DNA of 64,000 bases, taken from the NCBI GenBank assembly GCA_036785705.1, contig JAWUZG010000070.1:4289001-4353000 (forward strand). Direction: 5' to 3'. The DNA is from Acanthornis magna. Taxonomy: Eukaryota > Chordata > Aves > Passeriformes > Acanthizidae. The position numbers and the translations under genes were made by a program. Below, in pieces: positions 12,121-22,300 of the stretch (position 1 is the stretch's first letter; every line of letters starts with the position of its first letter). The notes beneath the pieces are model-generated. The model was not told the origin of the DNA and searched no databases. It saw only the letters and a list, made by a program, of their open reading frames with translations.

Positions 12121-13470
12121 TTCCACTTGAAAAAAAAAAAAGTTGGCTTTCCAGAACTACATTTTTAAAGTGACAGATAATACTGCTACTGCTGATTGCA
12201 AGTTTTTGTGGAGATGGGGGTTTGGTTACCTTTTTTGAACAGCAAAATTTATCTTCTGAACTATTTGTTTATAAAGCTATTAAACAGATTAATAGCTATG
12301 AAATGCATAAAGCAATTTTTACACCATAATCCCACAGACTTGGTGACAAGTAATTGACAAATACATGAGCTACCTTATTATCTTTACTAGGGATAAGCAA
12401 AACTTGCCTGGATATGTGTACTTAGGAATAGCCTGAGCCCTGTGCAGCACAAGCCTGCACTTTGTTAGCTCTTTAGTTTTCTGAAATAAGCAAAACCTTT
12501 AATGTCAGATCTGGCTGAAGGAGAAAGCTAAATTACTGGAAGATACCTTGAAATTTAACTTTCTAAGCCTTAATAGCTTTTAAATCTCACCTCTCTTCCT
12601 TATCAAAAGAGAAATGGAGTTTACAGGCCTTTCCTAATTGGTTGTTCCTTAGGGATTTCACTTGTGAAATCATGCCAGAGCGGGGGGAATAAAAAAAAGT
12701 AAGGAATGTGCATACATCCAGTTTTGCACCCCAAATCTGATTTAACCTGATCCTGGCCCATTTTCATTAATGTGTGGGACGACACTGAACCACTCTACAC
12801 TTCAAAGTCTCTCCTAGTTATTGTTATATGTATTCCCAGAAAAAAACCCAACCAACCATGGATTGTACTTCTCAGAAATAGAAATCAGTATTCCCAAGGG
12901 AAAAATACCAAAGAAAACTGAACCCCCTTCATCCGTAAGTTGGAAGATGATCTTCCCCCAACCCTGACCTGGCAAAAAGTTCACTCTGTGTGCTCAGCTT
13001 CTATAGTCTCTGAAGACTACAAGAGATTCCTTGCTTTAGCACAGGTTTGAAATTCTCCCTAGAGTGAGAGAGGAAGATGATGTTGAAACCTTTTAATTAC
13101 CTGTTACTGTCTACTTATTAGCCATCCATAGAAGGTAAGGAGGAGGGTTCTTTATGTGTCATCTGCCAGTGACTCAAGGCTGCTCTTGTTAGCTCCTCCT
13201 TCACAGTTTCTAGCAAGGAAATTAGAACCTGATTTATCTTAATCAGTAAGTGAGGACAGGACACTGCTGCTGGGTTAAACATTGGCATGTTTATATATGT
13301 ATAAATACTGAGCCTGAGGAAGCTCAGTGACTGCTGAAGGTAAAGAAAGAAAAAAGAGAGAAAGATATAATAGAAAACCAATCAGCTTCAACGCATCAGG
13401 ATTAACTTTTCAGAAATTAAACAGCTGGCTCAACCTCATCTGTTGAGGGAGGGGATGATGTTTCAACTTC
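12121..13470. other. Intergenic, USP53 to C4orf3 (tail to tail)
   Basis: AT-rich DNA between two convergent genes. It contains an A-run near 12129-12140 and one AAACCCAACC motif at 12844-12853. No gene, structured RNA or mobile element was recognised. Confidence 0.6.
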
Positions 13471-13479
13471 AGTCTACGC

Positions 13480-13920
13480 ACGAGCTGGGTTTTATTCTCA
13501 GCCACTCTGCAGGGTGTCCTTTCACTGGGTTTTATTCAAAGAGTGCATACTTCTATTTCTGCACAACAAACCTTTAGGCATTGATCACAAAAGCACAGTC
13601 TGTCTTACGCAACCTTTAAGGCACAGTTTAGGACACACAAACAGGATACAGGTAAAACCTGAACAGTAACTCTTGTGACACACAGATATCTGCTAGGATA
13701 CAGTGTATAAATATGTGCCTCCTGCATCCAGACGCAAGTGGAGTCGTGTTCCCAGTTGCTTATCCCGCACAAATGGTCCTCCTCTTCCACGGCCTGTGTT
13801 CATAAGGTGCATCCCAGGGTGAGAGCGGCCTTAGAGGGAACAGAAAAGGACTGGTTATTTCCGTAGTGCTGCAGAGCCCTTCGGAAGATACTGATATGTA
13901 AGAAGCATCAACCATACCTC
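13480..13920 (-). other. C4orf3: Probable C4orf3 non-coding last exon (3' UTR)
   Basis: A minus-strand acceptor with a good pyrimidine tract (ctctctgtttag) ends at 13921, and AATAAA signals lie about 400 bp downstream. The coding exon upstream has a strong donor only 13 nt after its stop codon, which implies a spliced 3' UTR exon. The stop is close enough to the junction that nonsense-mediated decay would not be expected. No transcript evidence is available. Confidence 0.45.
13491..13536 (-). terminator. C4orf3: Candidate C4orf3 poly(A) signals (two copies)
   Basis: Two minus-strand AATAAA hexamers (TTTATT at 13491-13496 and 13531-13536) are embedded in near-identical 'ctgggttttattc' contexts 40 bp apart. 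They lie downstream of the presumed non-coding last exon of C4orf3. Use is inferred. Confidence 0.45.
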
Positions 13921-14176
13921 CTAAACAGAGAGCGGATAATAAATCTCGCAAACAAATAAATGACGCTGGGGGTTGGTCGGAATTATTTTCCAGTTTCCTG
14001 AGAGGCATTTCTGCTTCCGAGGCCTTCTGAGGCGGGGCTGTGGGAATGCCAAGGCTGTTCCCAGGGGCCCGCTCCTGGACCGGAGCCTTCCCTCCACGGG
14101 GCACACACAGCCCGTCGGGGCTTCCCGACCGACCGCCAGACCGACCGACCGACCGCCCCCGAACGCCGCCCCTCAC

Positions 14177-14369
14177 CTGGGCCGCGCCATCAGGGCAGCA
14201 GGTAGATAAGCAGGAAAAGCGCCACGTCGAAGAGGATGAAGAGCCACAGGTCTAGCCAGTAGGACTGTCCCGACAGTGACAGGGGTCGTGACTGCACCCG
14301 CCCACCATCCTCCTGCTCCCGCTCCTGCCGCTCCTGCTCCCGCGGCCGCCGCCGCGCCGCCGCCTCCAT
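14177..14369 (-). CDS. C4orf3: C4orf3 / another-regulin (ALN) micropeptide
   Basis: The coding part is 14369-14190 (59 codons plus TGA), and the exon runs on to the donor cag|gtgagg at 14177/14176. ALN is a single-pass ER-membrane micropeptide known to bind and restrain SERCA calcium pumps, mainly in non-muscle tissue. The C-terminal segment begins SYWLDLWLFILFDV and continues as a hydrophobic helix ending LLP. It is almost identical to the human protein over the membrane segment. The N-terminal arm (about 35 residues) is rich in Arg, Glu and Gln and has diverged. I chose Met at 14369 because it aligns with the 66-residue human short form (both begin ME). The frame is open upstream to another ATG at 14468 (92 aa), but NF-Y and ETS motifs lie within that extension, so it may be promoter rather than coding. 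Confidence 0.88.
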
Positions 14370-14400
14370 CTCCTCCCTGGGGAGCCGCGCGGCAGCCCCA

Positions 14401-14440
14401 GTGCGCAGGCGCCAGCGCCTCTTCCGGGTGCGTGGCCAAT
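14401..14440 (-). promoter_or_regulatory. C4orf3: C4orf3 core promoter motifs (NRF1-, ETS-, NF-Y-like)
   Basis: Within 40 bp are a NRF1-like TGCGCAGGCGCC (about 14402-14413), an ETS core (CTTCCGG at 14421-14427, CCGGAAG on the minus strand) and a CCAAT box (14436-14440, inverted for the minus gene). No TATA box was seen. The spacing fits a TATA-less CpG-island promoter starting about 30-60 bp upstream of the ATG at 14369. Motif calls are by eye. Confidence 0.6.
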
Positions 14441-14489
14441 GAGAGCGGGGCGCACGTACCGCGGCCACACCCCCGGGAGCACGCGCGGC

Positions 14490-15715
14490 GGCCCCGCCCT
14501 CCCGCCTCAGGGAGAGCCCCGCCCCTCCCGCCTCAGGAAAGCCCCGCCCCTCTCGCCTCAGGGAGAGCCCCGCCCCTCCCGCCTCAGGGAGAGCCCCGCC
14601 CCTCTCGCCTCAGGAAAGCCCCGCCCCTCTCGCCTCAGGAAAGCCCCGCCCCTCTCGCCTCAGGGAGAGCCCCGCCCCTCTCGCCTCAGGAAAGCCCCGC
14701 CCCTCTCGCCTCAGGAAAGCCTCGCCCCTCTCGCCTCAGGGAGAGCCCCGCCCCTCTCGCCTCAGGGAGAGCCCCGCCCCTCTCGCCTCAGGGAGAGCCC
14801 CGCCCCTCCCGCCTCAGGGAGAGCCCCGCCCCTCTCGCCTCAGGAAAGCCCCGCCCCTCTCGCCTCAGGGAGAGCCCCGCCCCTCTCGCCTCAGGAAAGC
14901 CCCGCCCCTCTCGCCTCAGGGAGAGCCCCGCCCCTCTCGCCTCAGGGAGAGCCCCGCCCCTCTCGCCTCAGGAAAGCCCCGCCCCTCTCGCCTCAGGGAG
15001 AGCCCCGCCCCTCCCGCCTCAGGGAGAGCCCCGCCCCTCTCGCCTCAGGGAGAGCCCCGCCCCTCTCGCCTCAGGAAAGCCCCGCCCCTCTCGCCTCAGG
15101 GAGAGCCCCGCCCCTCCCGCCTCAGGAAAGCCCCGCCCCTCTCGCCTCAGGAAAGCCCCGCCCCTCTCGCCTCAGGAAAGCCCCGCCCCTCTCGCCTCAG
15201 ACAAAACCCCGCCCCTCTCGCCTCAGGAAAGCCCCGCCCCTCCCGCCTCAGGGAGAGCCCCGCCCCTCTCGCCTCAGGGAGAGCCCCGCCCCTCTCGCCT
15301 CAGGAAAGCCCCGCCCCTCTCGCCTCAGGAAAGCCCCGCCCCTCTCGCCTCAGGAAAGCCCCGCCCCTCTCGCCTCAGGAAAGCCCCGCCCCTCCCGCCT
15401 CAGGGAGAGCCCCGCCCCTCTCGCCTCAGGAAAGCCCCGCCCCTCTCGCCTCAGGAAAGCCCCGCCCCTCTCGCCTCAGGAAAGCCCCGCCCCTCTCGCC
15501 TCAGGGAGAGCCCCGCCCCTCTCGCCTCAGGGAGAGCCCCGCCCCTCTCGCCTCAGGGAGAGCCCCGCCCCTCTCGCCTCAGGAAAGCCCCGCCCCTCTC
15601 GCCTCAGGAAAGCCCCGCCCCTCTCGCCTCAGGAAAGCCCCGCCCCTCCCGCCTCAGGGAGAGCCCCGCCCCTCTCGCCTCAGGAAAGCCTCGCCGCTCT
15701 CGCCTCAGGAAAGCC
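14490..15715. repeat. GC-box minisatellite, 25/26-bp units, about 48 copies
   Basis: A tandem array whose unit reads GCCCCGCCCCTCTCGCCTCA plus either GGAAA (25 bp) or GGGAGA (26 bp), with occasional CCCGCC for CTCGCC. The two unit types are interspersed irregularly. One variant unit with ACAAAA sits near 15200. Nearly every unit contains CCCCGCCCC, a consensus Sp1/KLF GC box. The unit has no stop codon on the + strand in any frame, so long + frames (14276-15940 and 14439-16445) run through the array; these are not credible genes. Array length will probably vary between individuals and be hard to assemble. Confidence 0.95.
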
Positions 15716-16060
15716 TCTCCATTCCTGCCTGAGGCGCAGCTCCGCTCTTCCCGGCTCAGGCACCGCCTCGCTATTCGCGCCTCAGCCAAAGCCCCACCAT
15801 TCCCGTCTGAGACCCCGCCCCTCCATTCCCCGCTCAGGCACCGCACCGCCCTTCTCACCTCAGCCAAAGCACCGCTCGTCCCACCTCAGGCACCGCCCCG
15901 CCATTCCTCCCTCAGCCAAAGCCTCGTCATTCCCGCCTGAGGCACCGCCCCGCCATTCCCGCCTCAGGCACAGCTCCGCCCTTCCCTCCTCAGGCACTTC
16001 ACCGCCCCTCCCGCCTCAGCCAAAGCCCCGTCGTTCCCGCCTCAGGCACCGCCTTGTCGG
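15716..16060. repeat. Degenerate flank of the minisatellite, about 12 diverged 26-bp units
   Basis: The array continues as diverged units that begin CCTCAGCCAAAGCC or CCTCAGGCACCGCC, often alternating to form a roughly 52-bp higher-order pattern. The divergence suggests these are older units at the edge of an array whose core was recently homogenised. Confidence 0.85.
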
Positions 16061-17320
16061 GCGGGCTTTTGCGGTAAGGATGCTGGACGTGCTGAGGGCT
16101 GCTGCTTGTCCCTGTTTCGTTGGGAGAAGCGGTGCTTGTGGAGTCTCCCCCGGGCTGGTGACTGACATTCCTGCTCGGGCGCTGCTGGCTGCTGCTCCCT
16201 GCCAGGTGAGATACGGACCTTGGGAAGAGCAGGCGGTCTGTCCTGTCAGACCCTGTTGGTCTTGTCCTGGCGCCTGTGCTGAGGCTTGTGTGGAAATAAG
16301 CATTCACGAGTTCGTCCCGGTGCGGTTTCTTAGGGAGCAGATGATACCCTGGGAGAAACTAGAGGACCTTTTGGGGAATCCTGTTGTGAAGAAGTCTAGG
16401 AAAATTGGACTTCTTTTAAGATACAGTCGTTTCCTTGAAGGTTAGTTGGAGCTTGTGTACTGAACAAACATGGGAAAATTCATGTAGATAGTGTATTCTG
16501 TGGGCTTTATTTGCACAGCACACAGCTGCAGAAGTAAACGAAGCAGCACAACCTGATGCCACACTCACAGTTGGGATGTGCCACTTTCAGTCATTCCAGT
16601 TCACTCCATATTAAAATCAGGGCTATTATTTTCATTGTGTCCAGAAGAGTGACTAGAAACCCAGGAGCAGGTGAAACAAAGCCTTCCTTTTGGCAACTAT
16701 TACCCCTTTTTAGCCTCCTATTAAGGGATAACACAATGCTTGCTGCAGAATGCAGAGCAGGTGCTTCTGAACGGACCTCTTCTCTTAAACAAGCACTTGG
16801 GGTAACAGGTTTCCTTAATAAGGTCTGTCCGTAGAAGTAAAGATGGATTTGTCTTTATATAGCAAGTAGTGGTTAAGCATGTGTTGTAGAAGTGTATTAG
16901 AGATATGGGGCTAAACAATGACAGTACTTTCCTTTAAAGCCTTGCTCCCATCAGTGTTATCTGGTTTATTTTTGGTTTTCCCATCCTTTTGCACAATATT
17001 AAATACACAGAGAAAGTGTTTCTCAGTATAAATACCTTTCTAAAGAAATTAAGTTTCCATTTGAGAGCTTGTACAAAAAATACTGAAGTTCTGCCTTTGC
17101 AAAATAATTTCTGCAGCCTTTTATGTTATGATACTTAGGTAGGACTTGGTACAAAAGATATTTAGCATTTGGTTATTGGACTTTTTTTATTCAAGGCAAA
17201 CCAGTAATATCAAGAACTATCCCATGTTTTCAGCAGGGCTAGGTGACTGTGGCTAGGGAGGTGTGTTTTGAGGGGATGGAAGGAAAAAAAAAAACCCACA
17301 CAGAGCATTTGTAGAAAATC
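16061..17320. other. Intergenic, C4orf3 to FABP2, with possible divergent transcript start
   Basis: The left 150 bp remain GC-rich and contain + strand donor-like sites: gcg|gtaagg near 16073 and a strong cag|gtgaga at 16205/16206. This is what a divergent non-coding transcript from the C4orf3 CpG island could use. No protein family was recognised in the + frame ending at 16445. The remainder is AT-rich with no visible feature. Confidence 0.4.
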
Positions 17321-17326
17321 GTCTTT

Positions 17327-17332
17327 TTTATT
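17327..17332 (-). terminator. FABP2: FABP2 poly(A) signal
   Basis: AATAAA on the minus strand (TTTATT on +) lies 36 nt after the FABP2 stop codon and is followed by a U-rich region. This would give a very short 3' UTR. Confidence 0.75.
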
Positions 17333-17367
17333 GCTTATTCATTCTGGTGCAGCTCTCTGTGAAGTGC

Positions 17368-17418
17368 TTAGCCCCTCTTGAAGAATCTCTTGGACTCAAC
17401 TCCTTCATATATGTAGGT
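17368..17418 (-). CDS. FABP2: FABP2 exon 4
   Basis: 51 bp after acceptor ttcttaacag. It encodes TYIYEGVESKRFFKRG and stop TAA (17368-17370). This completes the barrel's last strand. Confidence 0.95.
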   Translation of the reverse strand, partial: TYIYEGVESKRFFKRG

Positions 17419-19255
17419 CTGTTAAGAAATTAAGAAGAAAAATCAGTTGTTGGAATTGCAAAGTTTCATTTCCCAGATATGGTTTAGAGAGTTTGAAATT
17501 TTGATAGGCCACTTAAGAATTTCAACTAAAGATAAATGAGATTATTTGGCTTGAAGAAAATATTTTCTACTTTTAGAACAGATCTTAAAGTTTCTTCTGT
17601 TCATTCTATTGCAATCTTGTATGTAAATGACTTTTTAACTCACCTGAACGAGTTCATCACCCACAATTTCTCTGTATGTTTTAAGTACTTTTCCATTATC
17701 TTTTCTGGTAAATGTGCCCACAAGTTTATTTCCTTCCAGGGTCCAAGCACCCTATGATGGGAAAAAAAACCCAAATATTTTGCAACAGTTATGACACAGA
17801 TTTGATTTAAAGGCTGTAGAATGCTTAAAAGAGAAAGATTAAAACAGTGTAATAATGCTTTTTAGAAAGGCTGTAAAAATGAAATTTTAATAAAACCACT
17901 GGTTTATGTAAATGCATAATAGCCAAGCTAGGTGTTTTTTAGTGGTCAATACACCTCATTTTAATTAATTGTATCAACAGAGAAAATGTAACTTCTTCCA
18001 AATACCCACTCTGCATTCTAGGTGGTGGACTTGAGTATTAGAAAAAGTAAAATTGCAAACCACCTGGGTTTCATCTTGTGAAAATTGCTACTTGCTCTGC
18101 TTTTTGAACTCTCTCTGGAACCCTGAGGTCCATGGTACAGTGTTGAACCACTAACAGTAAGGACTCCCTTGTGCTTTGGTGTATAAGCTGCAAGCATTCC
18201 TGAACAGTCAGGTTCAGTAAAATTTAAAGTAATTCAAATGTAAAATTTAAATTAAAAGCTAGGAGCACAAATAATTAATCTTGAAACTGTACTTCATAAA
18301 GCCATTATCATATAGTAAATACTGAATTAGAAAGACTCTTACAGAAAGCTCAGTCCCATCAGCCAGGCTGTACTCAAAGTTGACTCCCAGAGTGAATTCA
18401 ATCTCTATGTTTCTGAAGTTGCTGGCTTCTTTGACATTAAATTTGTTCCCATCTTGTTGGATGGTGATCTTCAGATTATCATGGGCTCCCAGCTTTCTTT
18501 TCATCATGCCAACACCTAGAAAAATCAGTTAACATAAATCAGAAAAAACCACAAACATCTAGAGCATCATATTTGTCCCTTTTTAGTGAATTCTATGTGG
18601 CCAAGTGAGTTTATTCCAGCATTCTGATGCAAATTTTTATCCTTCAATTTTCATTGAGTGCATTTCATTCACTGGTACACATAAAATACAAACCACTGTC
18701 TAACTGGAGTGGTTAGGTTTATATCCATATAATGCACAGTTTGTACAAAATTTAAGTAAATATCAGGATGTTAGAATTGCTTGAATCGCATGTTTCTCTG
18801 AAATCAAAGAATGTTGATTTCCTCCCTGTATAAGTTTTAAACCGGTTTAATGTTGTCAAAATAATATTCTAGCTATAGAATTCTGTTTCAAGTTTATCCA
18901 TTCAAAATCTCTGAACCTTTTCCTCAAATATAGACTTAGAGTTTCTTTTTTCAGCCGAAAAAAATTTAGAATTAGTGAAGATGCTTAAGATTAACACAAT
19001 GTAATTATAATCAGAATATTTCTCAGCATCTTCCCGCCACCCCAGAAAATTTGGAAAATAAATGCAGGGGCAGAGCAGCCAAGAGTAAAAGGACAGACTG
19101 GCCTGAAGGCAGTTCTCAGACAGTTTGAGTTTGTATTCAGCTGGAGTGATATTTTTTCTGCAGAAGGGATCAAAAGAGTAAGCCTTACCCATTGCCTCCA
19201 TGAACTTCTCATAGTTCTCATTTCTGTCAACTTTCCAAGTCCCGTCGAATGCCAT
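17368..19255 (-). CDS. FABP2: FABP2, intestinal fatty acid-binding protein (complete, four exons)
   Basis: FABP2 is a cytosolic ten-strand beta-barrel carrier of long-chain fatty acids in enterocytes. Exons 19255-19189, 18515-18343, 17751-17644 and 17418-17368 (67, 173, 108 and 51 bp including stop) give 132 aa, the family's standard length and exon pattern. The product begins MAFDGTWKVDRNENYEKFME and ends KRFFKRG. Ligand-contact residues known from the rat protein are present, numbered without Met: Trp82 (GAWTLEG), Arg106 (TYREIVG) and Arg126 (SKRFF). All splice junctions are GT/AG and in phase. Synteny between C4orf3 and PDE5A separates it from other FABPs. At mature residue 54, the human Ala/Thr polymorphic site, this protein has Asn. 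Confidence 0.96.
17644..17751 (-). CDS. FABP2: FABP2 exon 3
   Basis: 108 bp between catcatag and cag|gtgagt. It encodes GAWTLEGNKLVGTFTRKDNG, then KVLKTYREIVGDELVQ, and includes the ligand-contact Trp and Arg. It is too short for simple ORF detection; it was found by translating across splice sites. Confidence 0.95.
18343..18515 (-). CDS. FABP2: FABP2 exon 2
   Basis: 173 bp after acceptor ttttctag. It completes Gly and reads VGMMKRKLGAHDNLKITIQQ on to LADGTELS, with donor tct|gtaaga. The motif KRKL.AHDNLK is characteristic of FABP2. The residue equivalent to human Ala54 is Asn, in KEASNFRN. Confidence 0.95.
19189..19255 (-). CDS. FABP2: FABP2 exon 1
   Basis: Starts ATG GCA TTC GAC and reads MAFDGTWKVDRNENYEKFME then AM plus one base of Gly. 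The donor is atgg|gtaagg. The coding length of 67 bp is the usual FABP exon 1 size. Confidence 0.95.
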
Positions 19256-19305
19256 GGCTGTGCCTGCAGGAGGGCTGCTCTGCAGGGACGTGTCTTTGCA
19301 AAGGG

Positions 19306-19326
19306 AATTTATGTGCTGCCTTATCT
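19306..19326 (-). promoter_or_regulatory. FABP2: FABP2 proximal promoter: TATA-like and GATA motifs
   Basis: On the minus strand a CATAAATT element (19306-19313) lies about 50 bp upstream of the ATG, and an AAGATAAGG GATA-type site lies just beyond it (about 19317-19325). Between TATA and ATG, near 19296-19303, is a TTTGCAAAG stretch resembling HNF4 or C/EBP half-sites. TATA plus GATA/HNF4 control fits an intestine-specific gene. Assignments are by eye. Confidence 0.5.
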
Positions 19327-19339
19327 TGAGAGCAATTTA

Positions 19340-22300
19340 CAGGATGATGTGGCTGAGTAAAGCTCAACTGATGCACTGACCTCCTCAAGGAGAAATTTGC
19401 TGTAGTTTAATCAAATTCCTGGTCCTGCTTGCTGAATCTCTCTCTTATTGCCCCCAGATCATGACAGTATCTTTATTGCTCATCTCAATTAAGAATTGCT
19501 AATCCATTCATTCTATCCACCATGTGTAGTAAAAATCAGGTATCTAGTGAAAGTAATAATTAAACTGAGAACATTTCTTGACATTTTTTATCTCAGCTGT
19601 ATCTTCAAGCTTGTGGGAGAGTGTTTATGCAACTGGAAGTGATATTATTTACACAACAAAGCAAACACAAATTTCTGCTTTGTCCATTATAATTTGGTTG
19701 GGGTCTGATCTCCTCAACAAAACGAGTGTGGGGCAGGAGGATTTACTGCACATCTGCAGGTTGTTGCAGAAAGCTCTCCTCTTGCTGCCTGTCTAACACC
19801 GAGCTGTGAAAATTGAGAAGGCAGTCTCTATCCATGTGACCACTTTTTAATATATATTGTTTAAATTCTCAGCAGCTTCTACAAATTTTCTTCATTATAA
19901 GACATTCGGTGAAGAAACCAGCCAAACTGAAGGTGTTCAGGCTGTTTATTCCTAATGATGAGGGAAGTACCTCACAATGTGCATTTCACAACAGTTAGAT
20001 CTCTGCGTGTAGTTTTCACATGCTGTTTCTTTCCACAGTTCCATGCAGTTTTTTAACACCTGAATAACTCAAAAAGTGTTTTGGCGCATGCCCTGTGCTG
20101 TGCCAAGCATGCATGCCCATCTTACCCTTCAGCCAGCTCAGAAAATGGGCAAACTGAGTTTCTTCTAAGAGTCAGATTAACTCTTTTTATTGCACTGGTG
20201 TGTATCTTGACCTTTGTAGTTACTATTGTCAGTCTTGCATTATCTGTGTAGTATGTATACATAAACAAAAATACTCAGTGTCAAGTTATAGTTCATCCAA
20301 GGTGGTGTTACGTAACAACGCTGATAACTCTCTTCACAGTCTTTGCAGAAAGGTTCTTCCTGGAAGTGGTGTAGTGCAGCTTCTGTTGTATTTAGTAGAA
20401 AAATGAGGCCCATAATAGTATAATAATATTTGTGTCTCAGTTGTTCAATATGACAAAATACGACTTTGATTTTTCACTGGTACTAGAGTCATACAATATA
20501 CTCTTCATTTAGAGTTCTTTTGTCTTCCTATAATAGCTGGTTTTCCCTCTAAAATGATAATTAAAATTGTTTTTATAGATTTTTATTTTTAGTTGGAATT
20601 TCCACAACCATTTTCCTTCTTCCGTCTACCTGTTCCTTGTGTGCTTTTTAGAACTAGAAATTTTCTTAGGTGGTGCATTGAAATCTTGTTTTTTAATATT
20701 GCTGGTATCATGAAATTCTTGAAAGTTAAGGGTGTGTTCTTGGCTTTGTGCCAGCCTCAGAACACTGAAAATGGACAAACTTACTAACTTTGAAGTTTGA
20801 TCTTTAGATAAGGTGAATGAGAATAAATTATTAACTTATATGGTCATGCCAACCTCATGCTGCCAATCTATGATCATCATAGCAAGCTGTATTGTGATGG
20901 CAATTGACAATGAAGTTCCAAAGATCAGGATGGCAAAAATGCTTTTGCAGTGGGTTGTATTCATCAGTGGGTTGTATTTATTGTTTTGTGGCTTGTATTC
21001 AAGTTGTTCTGACTAAAATTAGTTAGGACAGTAGAACTCTTGGATTTGTTAAGGCTTGGTGCCAGCATAAACATAATACACTTATGAAAATATTGGTATA
21101 TATAATATTATATAATTAGAGATAGATTAATCCCTGATAAAACCATGCAGATTGCTTAGGCATTATTTATGAGAGTGTTCTACTGAATGATTCTTCATTA
21201 TGTCTTGGGATGGATTGCAAAGATGGATCCCTTACTGTGAAGGTTCAGTATGCATTTTGAGCCCCACTACTCAATTTTATATCAATGTGGCAGGCAATAC
21301 TACACCAGTAAAGCCAATAGAAGCATAACAATGGGTGGCCTAGCAACCAGGAGCTTGACGGAGCCTAACTGATGCCATCTCTTGGATAAATAATTTCAAA
21401 GCGCATATTGCAGTGGGGTGTTACATTGCTGGATTGTAGGATTAGATCCTACTTGAGCTAGATGTTGTCCTGCTCCAGCTGCCTGTTTGCTGAATTTCTG
21501 GTTTTATTTTGGTTCAAGGAGAATCTCCTCGATGCTGCTGATATGAAATCTGTCCAACAAGGGAATTCAACATTTGAGGATTACCTAGAAATTTCCAGTG
21601 AGTATAGATCCATTTGCATGACTAGTTAATAGTGGGCTGTGGGTCTTAAAGCATACTCTTAACTGCCTGTATACACTGCTTTTTAATTTCTGTGTAATGG
21701 CTCTGATCCATTTAATGCTGTATTTTTGAGAGTTTTTTATTGGAGAGAACTGGAGTGCAGAGTTAATAAGCTCCAGGTTAGAAAAATCTAGAAGCAAAGT
21801 TTAGGATTAAAGCAGTAACAACCCTGGTATTTGTTTTATCAGTTGCTGTACGCTAAAGTGAATCGTAGGATTACCTCGAATAATAGCATCTGGCCTTGTT
21901 TCAATGAAAAAAGGGTGACAGTGAACAATTGCTAATAAAAATAAGTGTGCTTTTCCAGAAAAGGTTGTAAGAATCTCTGAGTGTTAGTGCCTTTTGTCAC
22001 TTGCCACATAGAGACTGATATGCCACTTGCCCCCATGGTTCTTCTGAGCACAGCGTAATAGCAAGAGAGCACCCTGTATGGCTCAGATATTTAAATATTA
22101 GTTTATGCAAAAGAAAAAGATGGTTTCAGATAAAAATTCTTTTCTTCCTGTCTCACGTAAAAGCAGAATGGACACCCAGGTTCTGGCTCTCTCTCCAGCT
22201 CAGAAATGGACTTTCCACATGACCTTGATCAATTTAACCCCTCTACTTATCTGTAAAATGAACTTTCCTTTCATTAAGAAGCTCTATATATCATAAAATA

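Noticed and set aside
14276..16445. Two long + strand ORFs (554 and 668 codons) as a repetitive Pro/Arg/Ser protein gene
   Set aside because: They are produced by a stop-free tandem repeat; two frames are open at once, no family resemblance exists, and the promoter signals fit the minus-strand C4orf3 gene.
18060..18145. A decayed duplicate of FABP2 exon 3 in intron 2 (minus strand has TGGACC near one end and GATGAAAC..CCAG|GTGG at the other)
   Set aside because: Similarity needs several large gaps, includes an in-frame stop and no acceptor, and a perfect exon 3 is present at 17751-17644. Chance is the simpler explanation.
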